Positions 31,410 through 42,561 of a stretch of 64,000 nucleotides of DNA are shown one piece after another; positions within the stretch are counted from its first letter, which is position 1, and every line of letters starts with the position of its first letter. Where the stretch lies: positions 71,750,001-71,814,000 of the forward strand of contig NC_064834.1 in assembly GCF_024166365.1 (NCBI RefSeq). Direction: 5' to 3'. The notes below the pieces were generated by a model that had not been told where the DNA came from, did no database searches, and was given only the letters and a program-made list of their open reading frames with translations. This DNA comes from Elephas maximus indicus. Taxonomy: Eukaryota > Chordata > Mammalia > Proboscidea > Elephantidae. The position numbers and the translations under genes are program-made.

Positions 31410-32603
31410 ATTGAACAATATTATCAAGTGGGAATCGCCAGAAATTCAATCCGAATTTAGAAGAGGATGTGGAATGAAGAATATCGTTGCCGATGTCAGA
31501 TGGATCTTGGCTGAAAGTGATGAACACCAGAAGATGTTTACCTGTGTTTTATTGACCATACAAAGGCATTTGACTGTGTGGATCATAACAAATTATGAAT
31601 AACATTTCTAAGAATGGAAATTCCACAACACTTAATTGTGCTCATGTGGAACAGGTACAAAGACCAAGAGGCAGTTGTTCAACAGAACAGGGGACACTCC
31701 ATGGTTTAAAGTCATGGAAGTCATGCATCAGGGTTGTATGCTTTTACCATATTTATTCAATCTTTATGCTGAGCAAATAATCCAAGAAGCTGGACTATAT
31801 GAAGAAGAACGGGGCATCAGGATTGGAGGAAGACTCATTAACAACCTGCAATATGCACATGACACAACATTGCTTACTGAAAGCAGAAAGGACTTGAAGC
31901 ACTTACCGATGAAGATCAAAGACTATACCTCAACATAAAGAAACCAAAATCCTCACAACTGGACCAATAAGCAACATTATGATAAACAGAGAAAAGATTG
32001 AAGTTGTCAAGGACTTCACTTTACTTGGATCCACGATCAACACGCCATGGAAGCAGCAGTCGAGAAATCAAAAGACACATTGCATTGGGCAAATCTGCTG
32101 CAAAAGACCTCTTTAAAGTGTTAAAAAGCAAAAATGTCACTTTAAGGATTAAGGTGCACCTGACCCAAGCCATGGTATTTCATATGCATGTGAAAGCTGG
32201 ACAATGAATGAGGAAAACAGAAAAAGAATTGATGCCTTTGAATTATGGTGTTGGCGAAGAATATTGGATATACTATGGACTGCCAGAAGAACAAACCTGT
32301 CTTGGAAAAAATACAGCCAGAATGCTTTTTAGAAGTAAGGATGATGAGACTTCGTCTCATATACTTTGGACATGTTATCAGAAGGGACCAGTTCCTGGAG
32401 AAGGACATCATGCTTGGTAAGGTAGAAGGTCAGTGAAAAAGAAGGCCCTCAATGAGATAGATTGACACAGTGGCTGCAACGATGGGCTCAGACATAGCAA
32501 GGATTATGAGGATGGTGCAGGAACAGACAGTGTTTCATTCTGTTGGACACAGGGACACTATGAGTCAGAACTGACTCGATAGCACCTAACAACAACAACA
32601 TTG
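31410..32603 (+). mobile_element. RTE LINE, 5'-truncated, with 11-bp target duplication
   Basis: About 1.2 kb covering most of the reverse-transcriptase palm through the C-terminal region to the 3' end. The catalytic box reads Tyr-Ala-His-Asp at 31852-31863 (family: Tyr-Ala-Asp-Asp), a disabling change. The longest open piece, 100 codons (31636-31938), covers the palm. 'tttgaattatggtgttggcg' and 'ctaacaacaacaac' mark the later parts. Flanked by AGCCCCACATT at 31399-31409 and 32604-32614. A dead copy. Confidence 0.93.
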
Positions 32604-32620
32604 AGCCCCACATTCTGGGA

Positions 32621-32682
32621 TGTGTGTGTGCTTGTGTGTGCATGTGTATCCATGCATGAACCCATGTGAGTGCATGCAACCC
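32621..32682. repeat. TG/CATG-rich simple sequence
   Basis: Degenerate GTGTGT and CATG-rich run following the RTE 3' end. Confidence 0.7.
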
Positions 32683-33476
32683 TTTAAGATGTGGGAAGGC
32701 ATGGTGTCCTCGGAGAGAAGTGAATGAGCCCCAGAGTTTTTGGTGTAGACCTACCAGGTTGCCCTTACCTGAAGCTATTTGTATCTCCAGTCCATACTAA
32801 ACCAAGTCCTGCATTCCTGGCACAGGCAGACGTTCCTTTCAAAATTCAATGAAATATTAAATATTGACATTCAAGTTTGTCTGAGATAAGAGCCACTCAG
32901 ATCACAATAAGGGTGACTGAGATGATAGGGAACTTAAGCTGGTCGAATTAGCTGCACAAACACAAATCACACCAGAACGTTGCTCTTTGCCTTTACTTTC
33001 TCAGCTACTTACTTGTGATTTTGGTTCAGGTCCTGCCTTCAGACTTCTCTCTCTTGGGCAGTTAATACCCTCTGAGTGAGCACAGAAGGGTCACAGGCAG
33101 GCAGGAGCAAAAGAAAAGAATAAAATCAATGAATGAGTGAAGGAGTAAACGAATGAAAAAAGAAAAAAAAACTTACCTCTGTACCTCCAGAGCCTGGCAC
33201 ATAGTAGGAACTTAAAAAAATGTTCTTTATATTAACAGAATAAAAACTGAAAATCAAATGTATGGGACAGAATGGAAAGGGGAGGGTGAGGCAGATGGAT
33301 CCAGAGAAGAGAAGGCAATTTAGCTGAGTTTTCACGACTGACTGGGCCTACCCCAATAGGATAGTTGGGGATGGGGTCTGGAAGTTTCTTCACGGAACCA
33401 TAAGAGTAGAGGATGAGAATATATAAAGGCCTGGCTTCACATTCAGATGGCTTCACGCTTCATTTAATGATCTGCT
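32683..33476. other. Unassigned DNA with a short L2/MIR end
   Basis: Around 33178-33225 'ctccagagcctggcacatag' and 'taggaacttaaaaaaatg' look like an L2 or MIR terminus. Otherwise no element or gene is recognised. Confidence 0.4.
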
Positions 33477-33488
33477 ATTGTCACCTTG

Positions 33489-33644
33489 GAAACCCTGGTA
33501 GCACAGGGGTTAAGAGCTGCAGCTGCTGACCAAAAGGCCACCAGTTTAAATCCACCAGCCACTCCTTGGAAACACTATGGGGCAGTTCTACTCTGTCCTA
33601 TAGGGTCAATATGAGCCAGAATTGACTCAACAGCAATGGGTTTT
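33489..33644 (+). mobile_element. AfroSINE with 12-bp target duplication
   Basis: 'aaaccctggtagcacagggg', 'accaaaaggccaccagttta', 'ggggcagttctactctgtcc', 'gagccagaattgactcaac'. Flanked by ATTGTCACCTTG (33477-33488) and ATTGTCATCTTG (33645-33656). Confidence 0.95.
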
Positions 33645-33656
33645 ATTGTCATCTTG

Positions 33657-35224
33657 AGCGCCTTAATACTCATGAATGAGGGGCCCTACATTTTGCATTA
33701 GGGCCTGCAAATTACGTAGCCAGTCCCGAATATACGACTGTGCTTTTCCCACTTACCCCAGAAAAACATACATATTCGTTCAAACAACTGAGCTATTTCT
33801 AGAGGCGAGTCACTCCCCAGATTGAGTAAATTGATTGAAGTAACCCTTAGCCGTGAAACCATAACTCTGAGGGTGAGGGGTGAGTGACGGGGGAGGGAAA
33901 GAAGCTTAAATCTGATTTTCCTGGAAAGGCCCCTTTGGGCAGGAAAACAGTTTGTACCAGGTGACAACTGAGCTATTTATTATAAGCTGGGATAAAGCAG
34001 AAATGCCTGTCATGGGATGAAAGCCACAGGGTTAGTTATGTGGTGGCATTCCAAGATATCTTAAAAGGAAGGTCACTCAAATGCCCAGAATCCAAGGAGT
34101 TAACTTTTTTTCCGTACAGAACAGTAGGGTCTCAAAGAAGTTTTACATTGAACAAAACATATATATACAATATGACAGCAAGGGGGGCCGGCTTTCAAGT
34201 CTCTGTGTAAACATCACGGCTGGCTCTGGGGTTCTGGAACTCTTACGACCGAAAATCTTATATTTTATTTTCAAATGGCATCCCCCCTGCCAAGAAGTTA
34301 CATTTTTTCCCTTCTTTAAATAAGCAGCAAGGGTAATGGCATGATGAACAAATTTCACTTCTTCTGCTCAGTTTTTTCCATCCTGGACCGGCCTCCATGA
34401 GGCCAGATGGCACCACGGCAATTGCTAGTAAGTCAATACATCTGGCGACATTCCTGAAATGACGGGTCTGATGGAGCCACATCCAGCTCCTGCACAAAGC
34501 CTCTTTTCAGACCATTTTCACTGGTACATGTCTACTAGGAGGACCGTATGTGTGAAAACAAAATAAAATCGAGCTCTCTCACTGCCCTGCGCTGGAGTTT
34601 CGTTTTTCCTGCTTTTGCTAATGTGGCACTCTCCTGCCCCGCTGCTGCCTCTCAGCCTGAATCCCATGGCCATGCTCTGCCTGACGCTGAATGCCTGCTG
34701 CTCCATGGCCTCCAGGTGCTGGCTGTGCTGGAGCTGCTCAGAGTTCAAAGAAGACTACAATAACCACATCAGTCTTTGCACTGTGAGCTGCAAGCTACTT
34801 TAGGGAATTCTCTGCAGAAAAGGACCAGTGAGAGCAGTGAGCATGGAAGGAATTGTAACCTGCCCCCAAGCCAATCTTTCACTGGTGGAGTTTATAAGTT
34901 AGGCCCCATGAGTGACCTCTGACCCTCCACAGGACAGCAATCTGTTAGAGAGCTGTTGGCATGACCACCAAAACCAATGGGACATAGCCACACCTTCCTC
35001 GGACAAACGAGGCTTTGCTTTCAAACTCAGAGGGGAAAAAAAAGAGGTCTGCTGGAACCTCGGGATTTGTAAAACTTCAAGTCACTTCCCCAGAACCATT
35101 CAGGCCAGTCTGCCCCATTCAACCAGTGGCCTATTTTCAACACCATCCTCAAGGGAAGTCTTAAGCTGGATGAAAATGGTCATCTGGTCTACCTCATTTA
35201 GCCAACCTTTTTTCATAATTCCAT
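33657..35224. other. Repeat-poor stretch, no gene assigned
   Basis: About 1.5 kb with no repeat I can name. It has several overlapping frames of 60-113 codons in opposite directions (34081-34323, 34143-34358, 34258-34497, 34518-34748, 34912-35253), none with a recognisable domain. It could hold conserved non-coding sequence. Confidence 0.45.
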
Positions 35225-35703
35225 TCAACTCAAATTTATTGAGTGCCAACTAGGTGTCAGGCTCCAGAATCTAGTAATAAGCAAGACAGACATGGTTTCT
35301 ATTCTGGAAGCTTCCAGTCTAGCAGGAGACAGATGATAAATAAGAAACAAGGGAATATACTAGACTGTCCTGGTAGGAAGAACCATAATGAAGAAAATAA
35401 AAAGGGTAATGTGACAGAAAGAGAATGACCGGGGTAGTAAAGTGGTGTCTTTAGAAAAAGAGATCAAGGCAGGCTTCTGTTTTGAGCCTAAAGGTTAAGA
35501 AGGAGCCAGTTATGCAAAGATCTGAGTAAGGAGCCCTGTTCGTCTGAGTAGAGGCCCTAAGGAAGGATTCAGCTAGATGCAAAGAAGGGAGAGGGCTGCG
35601 TGGCTGGGGTGTAATGAGCCCAGGAGAAAGTTGGAGGAGACACCAAAGAGGATGCTAAGGGTTTTGTTTGGCCATGGAAAGGAGTTTAAATATTACTCTA
35701 AGT
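35225..35703 (-). mobile_element. L2 LINE 3' fragment, antisense
   Basis: Reverse-complement L2: 'caaatttattgagtgcc', 'aactaggtgtcaggctcc', 'taataagcaagacagacatg', 'ggagacagatgataaataag'. It is about 480 bp, the longest L2 piece on this strand, and directly abuts a MER5A. Confidence 0.7.
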
Positions 35704-35898
35704 CAGTGGTTCTTAACTGGAGGCGATTTTGTCCCCCAGGAGATGTTTGGTGATGTCTGGAGACATTTTTGTTTGTCACAACTTGGAGGGAGATGCTACC
35801 AGCATCTGCTGGTAAACATCCTACAATGCACAGAACAGCCCCCACAGCAAAGAAGTGTCTGGTCCAAGTGTTAACAGTGCCAGTGTTCAGAAAACTTA
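35704..35898 (+). mobile_element. MER5A DNA transposon (hAT-Charlie)
   Basis: 'cagtggttcttaactggagg', 'atgtctggagacatttttg', 'catcctacaatgcacagaac' and 'cagcccccacagcaaag' match the MER5A consensus almost end to end. It is non-autonomous and carries no transposase. Confidence 0.9.
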
Positions 35899-36888
35899 CT
35901 CCAACTGTAGTGGCAAAACAGTGGAGAAGTGGCATGATACGACAAAAAGAAAATTCTGGAAAGCAAAATATGACATGAAACTCACCATCAATCACCCTGA
36001 AATGTTAGCTACCAAAGAGAATATTTGTTCTCCTCTGGAAGAAAGCCAATAAATATCTCAGTACCACATTCCCACCCCCAAAATGTCCCCAAGCGCAAGT
36101 ACGACCAAAGAACAAACCTCCTGGACCGGCGGTCAGCTTGGTGGAGGAGCTCCATTTCTTGTCCTCGTTGGCCATCTTTCTGGGGCAAATATGACTTTCC
36201 TTTCAAATTCCACCTGACATTTGATCTCCATGTGAGGTGCCTAAAACTGTTGAAAACATAAATGCCAGCACTTTCTTTCAGGTTTACAACTTGGTCCTGG
36301 GGATGAGCTCAGATGCCCTGGCAGAAATTTATGGGCAGGAAGGCTGTCCCAGGATTGAAGGCAAGTTAAAAAATTTCAGCCATGCGCAGCCCATTCTTAG
36401 TAAAAGAAGGCAAGAATCACTCTGAAATGCAATTAACACCTTTCTTCAGGAATTTAAAGTTTTAGCGTAATTCAACATGACCAGGACCACTTAATAAACT
36501 GAAGTGAACGTAATAAATAGTATTTCCCATTATGCTATGTGAGTTCCCTTCTATGGCTATTAATTTCCTACAAGATCCTCTACCCTGCCTCCGTATTCCT
36601 TATTTCCTCTGCCATAAAATATAGAAAATGTCCTCTACATACCGGCTAAGATATCCCTGTGAAGTTTTTACTTAATCATTTCATGCTGAACAATCTATCA
36701 CCCACAACTGAATTATAAATTCCTTAAAACTAAGAACATTATCTAGCCTTCTTTGAAATGCTTTCCCTCTCTCTGGATTCTTCCTACCAGCTGTGTTCTC
36801 CCCGTTGGCCGTGAAAGGGTTAAACTCTTTGTCTAGTCCGGATTTGTTTCATTACTACGAAGCGTTTCTCTCACAGAAGAATTTAAGG
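35899..36888. other. Unassigned DNA, no gene seen
   Basis: No repeat or exon recognised. Small frames at 36009-36425 lack domains. Confidence 0.4.
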
Positions 36889-37036
36889 AACCCTGGTGCT
36901 GCAGTGGTTAAGGGCCCGGCTGCTAACTGTAAAGATGACAGCTTTGGAAACCCTATAGGGAGTTCTACTCTGTCCTATAGGGTCACTGAGTCAGAATTGA
37001 CACTTCACGGTGGTGGGTTTGTTTTTTTGGTTTTAT
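36889..37036 (+). mobile_element. AfroSINE with internal deletion including the B box
   Basis: 'ggaaccctggtgctgcagtg', 'ggcccggctgctaactg', then after a shortened segment 'tttggaaaccctataggg', 'gttctactctgtcctatagg'. The stretch that normally holds 'ggttcgaatcc' is missing. Tail 'gggtttgtttttttgg'. Confidence 0.9.
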
Positions 37037-37539
37037 GGAATATTTAGCATCTTAGCTCGGTATCTGGCTGTTTCTTTTGTTGTTTCCTGTGCTCTTGTTT
37101 CTGTTGAAAGGTATACCTAATAAAGTTTTCAAGTGTTTTAAAAGCCCAAAGTAAGTCAAGTTTTAAAAGTAAAATGCTGCTGTTTCACAGTCCCGAAACA
37201 AAGAGATCACTTCCACTGATTATTTCCGGTTCCCAAGTCACCTCAGCCCCAAATTCCATAAATTATCATATTGACCCCTGCAACGGCTTGTCACCTCTAC
37301 CTGAGAACTAATGTAGAAAGCCCAATCATCAATTCTCAAGTTGGCTCAGTCAAAAAAAATAGGTGATTTGTTGAAAAGGCATGTGAGAAAACGTAAAACC
37401 TGGATTTCCTTTTGGTCTGACTTTTCAAAACCACAGTGAGCGAATGCTCCCTCTAAAGATGTATACCTATGATCCAGGCTCCTGGGGAATAATAACCCCG
37501 AGAGTAATATTAACACCTTCACCCACCTGCACGAGCCGA
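37037..37539. other. Unassigned DNA, no gene seen
   Basis: No element or exon recognised. Confidence 0.4.
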
Positions 37540-37735
37540 GCCCCCGATATGTGCCAGGCTTTGGTCTCATGCTTTAACTTCATACCTACGTGAGCCTCCC
37601 ACCAGATGGGGAAGGTCCTAGAACTATCCCTTTATCATAGATGGGGAAACTAAGACATGGGGAGATTAAGTAGCTTGCCCAGGGTCGCACAGCTATGAAG
37701 GGCAGCAGAGTCCAATTGATGCTTGTGTCAGACAG
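37540..37735 (-). mobile_element. MIR SINE, antisense
   Basis: 'cgatatgtgccaggctttgg', 'tagatggggaaactaagac', 'attaagtagcttgcccaggg' and 'tcgcacagctatgaaggg' are a MIR in reverse. Confidence 0.85.
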
Positions 37736-38251
37736 TTAACCAGAAAACCCCTCATCCCTTCCATTCACACTAAGCCACAATTAAATAGGTGAAAACTGTC
37801 AACTAGATTCTTTAATAGTTTATCTGTCAAAATACTATAAAACATTGTCAAAACCAAGGATTTGAGCTCTGGTATACTGCCACTGGCCAGTCCTTACTGC
37901 CAGCATTTGGAGCACAGGTTTGCTCTTCTCCCAACCATTTCCAGACTTGGATCTAGATCAGCACGAGGTTTAGGCACTGTGGCTTGGTAAGGGAAAGGAT
38001 AGAAGGACAGCGCCCCTCCTAAGGCATCAGAAGGCAGAGCAGTGATAGAAAGGAAACAAGTCACAATTGGTAATCCAGATGATGTCATGCTATAGTGCCA
38101 CGTGACCCGCTGGAAATGCATAAGCAGTCGCCGTAGTAGTCAGACTACAATCGCTCCAGATGATGACAGAGATGAGGACCAGACCCTGCCTGCCCTCACC
38201 TTGTATGGCCTTGCAAACAGTAAGAATAGCTACCATTTAACAGGTTGTGGG
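37736..38251. other. Unassigned DNA, no gene seen
   Basis: No repeat or exon recognised. Confidence 0.4.
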
Positions 38252-38409
38252 AAATCCTGGTGGCATAGTGGTTAAGAGTTCAGCTGCTAACCCAAAGGTT
38301 GGCAGTTCAAATCCACCAGGCGCTCCTTGGAAACCCTATGGGGCAGTTCTACTCTGTCCTATATGGTTGACTATGAGTTGGAATTGACCCAACAGCAAAG
38401 GGTTTTTGC
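38252..38409 (+). mobile_element. AfroSINE
   Basis: 'gaaatcctggtggcatagtg', 'ggttggcagttcaaatccac', 'ggggcagttctactctgtcc', 'gagttggaattgacccaac'. It directly abuts an antisense chimeric SINE, so the two tails meet head-on. Confidence 0.95.
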
Positions 38410-38789
38410 TGTTGTTAGTTGACCTCAAGTTGTCTCTGACTCATGGTGACCCCATGTACAACAGAACGAAGCATTGCCCTATCCTGTGCCATCTCCACAA
38501 TCATTGGTATGCTCAAGACCACTGTGTATTTTGAAGGCCTTCCCACCTAGGGGGTTCATCTTCCAGTGCTATATCAGACAAAATTCTGTTGTGATCCATA
38601 GGCTTTTCGTTGGCTAATTTTCAGAAGTAGGTCTCCAGGCCTTTCTTCCTAGTCTTAGGCTGGAAGCTCTACTGAAACCTGTCTGCCATGGTTGACCCTG
38701 CTGATATTTGAAATGCCAGTGGCATAGCCTCCAGCAACGTAGTACCATACAAGCCACCACAGTACAACACACTGACTGACGTGTGGTGG
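38410..38789 (-). mobile_element. Chimeric SINE, antisense, full length (~380 bp)
   Basis: The plus strand shows the RTE end ('tgttgttagttgacctc', 'gcattgccctatcctgtgcc'), linker ('ctagggggttcatcttcc', 'attctgttgtgatccatagg'), AfroSINE segment ('gctaattttcagaagtagg'), head ('cctgtctgccatggttgacc', 'tatttgaaatgccagtggc') and the 5' boundary 'cgtgtggtgg'. No insertions inside. Confidence 0.85.
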
Positions 38790-40057
38790 TTACTTCCCTT
38801 AATCATAATACAAAGATCCATGAATTCTGCATCCTTATTTTTGAATCCTAGATGAAAAATTACAGCGTGTGAGGTTAACTCATTTGCCAGAATAGCAAAG
38901 CTGGAATTTGCATCTGTTGCTCTAATTCCAAAAGGACGTTCCTTCTGCCACACCTTACTGCCTCTACTTTGCAAGGTACCCAACTGCTCCTGGGCCTGGA
39001 ACTTTAAAAGTTTTATCAAGAAATTATACAGACAACCATTGAAGGAAGCATGCAGCTGAACAATTTAAGTCCCAACTGGCTGTTGACAATGCCAATAATT
39101 TTGCTCTTCAAACTCTCCAAGGCAAGGGAGACGACAACAGGCAGGGCGCATTTCACAAACAGCCTGCAACTTCTGCACAAGAGAGCTACAATCAGTTACA
39201 GCTCGGGGCTCTATTTTCAAGAAATAACACAGAATGGCAAAGGCCAGGCAACTGGTGTGAAAAAAAAGTTTGATTTACGAGGCTGTCTGGTAAGATGCAT
39301 CATGGACCCAATACGGCCCTCTCATGCCCTCCCCTCTCCAGGCCAAAAGGGGGAAAGACGCAGTTTTCTGTAAGCGCTCTGACATTTTCTTCACTGCAGT
39401 TTCTAAAGTTTTCATAGTCGCAATACTTTTAGAGGGTCTTTGAATTCCAGCAAACCCACATGTTTAAACATCACTGTTTGGCGCTGAGTTCCAAGTTGTC
39501 AAAAGAAAATGCAAGATGAGTCTGGCTTCCAGGGCCAGACTGTGAGGCCCAGTTGGAATTCTCTCCTAAGTTTTAAAAAAAAAAGCAGTTCAAGTCAGCC
39601 CAAGCTTTCCCTCCATTGGGCCTGGGTTATCACTGCAATGACAATCATTAAGTCTCATGGAGAACAGCCTTCTGGGGCCAGCCTGCAAGATAAAGCCATC
39701 AGAAATGGGCTCAGCAGCAACCGCTGTCGCTTGTTATAACAGCAGAAATTGTGTTTGTATAGTCTAAACACTTTTAAAATTAGTGTCTTCTTGACATTTT
39801 CTTATATCCTCAATGAGGTGCCTGGTTATTGAGTGGGAGAATCTTTAACTACATTCAAGCTGAGCACAATGTTTTTGCACCCACAATAGACTCAGGTGAG
39901 GTTTCTAAATGAGAAAACATGGTTGTCGGAAGATATTTCAGGGACATCCCAAAAATCAAGAGACGCAATGCTTTTTCCGAAACTCTACTTCACTGAAACC
40001 ATTTCTTTCATATCAAATATTCTATCAAGCCTCATGTTAAATTTATACAGCCTTATC
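38790..40057. other. Repeat-poor stretch, no gene assigned
   Basis: About 1.3 kb without nameable repeats. Frames at 38669-39019 (partly inside the chimeric SINE), 39050-39373 and 39509-39739 lack recognisable domains. Confidence 0.45.
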
Positions 40058-40067
40058 GAATGTTCTA

Positions 40068-40229
40068 GGAGCCCTGATGGTACAGTGGTCAAGCACTCAG
40101 CTGCTAACCAAAAGGTTGACAGTATGAATCCACCAGCCTCTCCCTGGAAACCTTATGGAGCAGTTCTACTCTGTCCTGCAGGGTCCGTATGAGTTGGAAT
40201 TGACTCGACAGCAGCGGGTTTGGTTTACT
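40068..40229 (+). mobile_element. AfroSINE with 10-bp target duplication
   Basis: 'ggagccctgatggtacagtg', 'accaaaaggttgacagtatg', 'cagttctactctgtcctgc', 'gagttggaattgactcgac'. Flanked by GAATGTTCTA (40058-40067) and GAATGGTCTA (40230-40239). Confidence 0.96.
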
Positions 40230-40383
40230 GAATGGTCTACATACATTAGGATACATCTAGAGAGTTGGGCTTGTCCCACAGCCAGTAGGGCTCCCACAGT
40301 TGCCATGAGTCAGTCCAAACTCTAATTCTCTGTATTTGCAACCTAGAGCTCTCTCCTTCTGGACCGTTCCTAATACTCACACA

Positions 40384-40561
40384 AACCAGTTGCCTTCGTG
40401 TAGATTCCGACTCATGGCGACTCCATGTGTGTCAGAGTAGAACTGTCCTCCACAGGATCTTCAACAGCTGATTTTTTCCAAGATGCCTCTGGGAAGACTC
40501 AAACCCCCAGCCTTTAAGTAGAAGCCCAGCACGTTAACGGTTTGCACCATCCAGGAACTCC
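40384..40561 (-). mobile_element. AfroSINE, 'tgtgtgtcagag' subtype, antisense
   Basis: 'agttgccttcgtgtagattc', 'atggcgactccatgtgtgtc', 'agtagaactgtcctccacag', 'ttaacggtttgcaccatcc'. Same subtype as 1210 and 45340. Confidence 0.88.
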
Positions 40562-41069
40562 CTACCCACACAAGTCCTGCTGATTCCATCTTCCACCCGC
40601 TAGAATCAACCAAAACCGTTACTGGTCTTGACTTATGCGATGTCTGCTATGCGCAGCGGTGGCTGACCACCACACCTCTGTCCCCATTCTCACACTCCTT
40701 GGTCTAGAGAAAGGCTCAAGCCAGCTGTGGAGACTCCAGGGGATCTAAGTCAAGCCCACAGAGTTCATGGAGTCCATGAACTTGAGTGGGAAAAACATTG
40801 CCTCTGTTACCTTCCCCAACCTTACTGAAATCTCGCATTTCCTGTGGTTAGGAAAGCAGGCAACAAATGGCGGTCATGTGACTAATATTAGGTATCTAAA
40901 ATATTTCATATGACATTACAGTTGTGGCAAATCTCAAAATATCATTTACACTCATCACTATTGAAAAAGTTCCTTAGTGATTAGACCTGCCTCTAGCTCT
41001 TTTTGTTTAACGTCCTAATAAAAAGAATACCACATACCACAACTTTTAAAATATATTTTGGTAATTATA
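40562..41069. other. Unassigned DNA, no gene seen
   Basis: No element or exon recognised. Confidence 0.4.
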
Positions 41070-41215
41070 TTTCAATACACTCTGTTTCCTTTATCATTCA
41101 ATGTACCTTATTTCATGCGATTAAAAACATTATTCTGAGACACGGTCCATAGGTTTCCCCAGGGCAACAAGGGGGTCAACAGCACAAAAAATAGGTTAAG
41201 AGCCCCTGTTCCAAG
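41070..41215. mobile_element. Ancient mammalian repeat, family uncertain
   Basis: 'cattattctgagacacggtc', 'cataggtttccccagggc' and 'aataggttaagagcccctg' match a common old mammalian repeat ending 'aaggttaagaacccctg'. I do not name the family. Confidence 0.45.
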
Positions 41216-41559
41216 CGGACCCACCACCCAGCCTCTGCTGTACAGGCAAGAGCGGTTCCCTCAGGCTCTTCGTTGGCTCCATGGGACTCTCCAGGAAAGC
41301 CACGCGGTACTTCCCCCGGCCCACTCCCTTGATCTCAAACTGAGCCCCACTCCCTCTGTAGAACCCCCTTCCCCAATCAGGAAGACATGCCAAATCCACT
41401 CCCCAACTCTAACCCCAGAATGTAGCATTTTACTTTCTGTTGTTTGTATCATTAAAACAATCAAAATGTCTTCTGTTTTCAATATATAAAATTATATCAT
41501 GATATTGAAAATGCTGTTTTAAAATACCCATGGCCCTCTCCCCGAAGATTCTCTCGCAG

Positions 41560-42095
41560 CCCCCTCCTCCCAAGGAAGAATGTCCCCTACTTACACCTAT
41601 CTTAGGCTCCTTCCAAACCTACCACCTGAACTCCACCCCACTGCACCCGGCACCAGGTTGTCCCTTCTATTCCATCAACACCCCCCCGTGAGAACTGTCT
41701 CCACACCACTTCCACTGCAAGACACTGAGACGTCCCCCACAGTAACCTCACCACACAGCCCACCTCACCTCCATCACTCCAACGTCAGCCCTTCCCATCA
41801 AAGATCTCATCATTCTCTGCTGCACCACCACACTGCCTACAGAACAAGACAGAGATGGCTTAGGAGGGTAGTCAAGGCCTTCAGTAATTCACACAGGGCC
41901 TCCCTCCACCTGTACCTATGCTCTCCCACACCTGCATCCTACAGCCACTGTCAGCATCCTCCTGAACCTTCTCCTAAACTGGCCCCACCTGCGTCTTCCC
42001 TAGCCTCTAACTGGAATCCGCCCACCTGTCCTCCAAGGCCCGGCTCCCATCTCTGCTGTTCCAAAAAGACTGCCCCCAATGCTCTTGGTTGGAAT
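41560..42095 (+). mobile_element. L2 LINE fragment, pyrimidine-rich
   Basis: The right half shows L2-like wording: 'gtcaaggccttcagtaattc', 'tccaaggcccggctccc', 'aaaaagactgcccccaatgc'. A 172-codon open frame (41580-42098) runs through it. Its composition (Pro, Ser, His, Thr) simply reflects the C-rich DNA, and no domain is visible. Confidence 0.5.
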
Positions 42096-42109
42096 TAATC
42101 CCTCCTTTT

Positions 42110-42561
42110 TTTTTCCTCTCCACTTTACCAAGCATGATGCCTGTCTCCAGGGACTGGTCCCTCCTGGTAACATCCAAAGTATGTGAGACAAAGTCTTGTC
42201 ATCCTCGCTTCTAAGGAGCATCCTGGCTGTGCTGCTTCTAAGACGGCGGTCCATGGTGTATTCAATATTCTTCGCCAACACCATAATTCAAAGGCATCAA
42301 TTCTTCTTCAGTCTTCCTCATTCATTGTCCAGCTTTCACATGCATATGAGGCAATTGAAAATACCATGGCTTGGGTCAGGCACACCTTAGTCTTCAAAGT
42401 GACATCTTTACTTTTTAAACACAAAAGAGGTCTTTTGTAGCAGATTTGCCCGATGCAATAGAGCATTGGATTTAACTGCTGCTTCCGTGGGCGTTGATTA
42501 TGGATCCAAGCAAAATGAAATCCTTGACAACTTCAACCTTTTCTCCGTTTATCACGAACAT
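42110..42561 (-). mobile_element. RTE LINE fragment, antisense, lacking its 3' end
   Basis: Reverse complement of RTE from 'ttctccgtttatc' back to 'gtgatgaag'-type sequence: 'tttaccaagcatgatgcctg', 'caacaccataattcaaagg', 'gattatggatccaagc'. The final ~190 bp of the element are absent. On the element's own strand it stops in an A-rich run ('gtggagaggaaaaaaaa') where other copies read 'gtagagggtcagc'. Confidence 0.88.

Noticed and set aside
41580-42098. 172-codon open frame on the plus strand
   Set aside because: C-rich, L2-like DNA that ends next to an antisense RTE. Composition-driven frame without domain.
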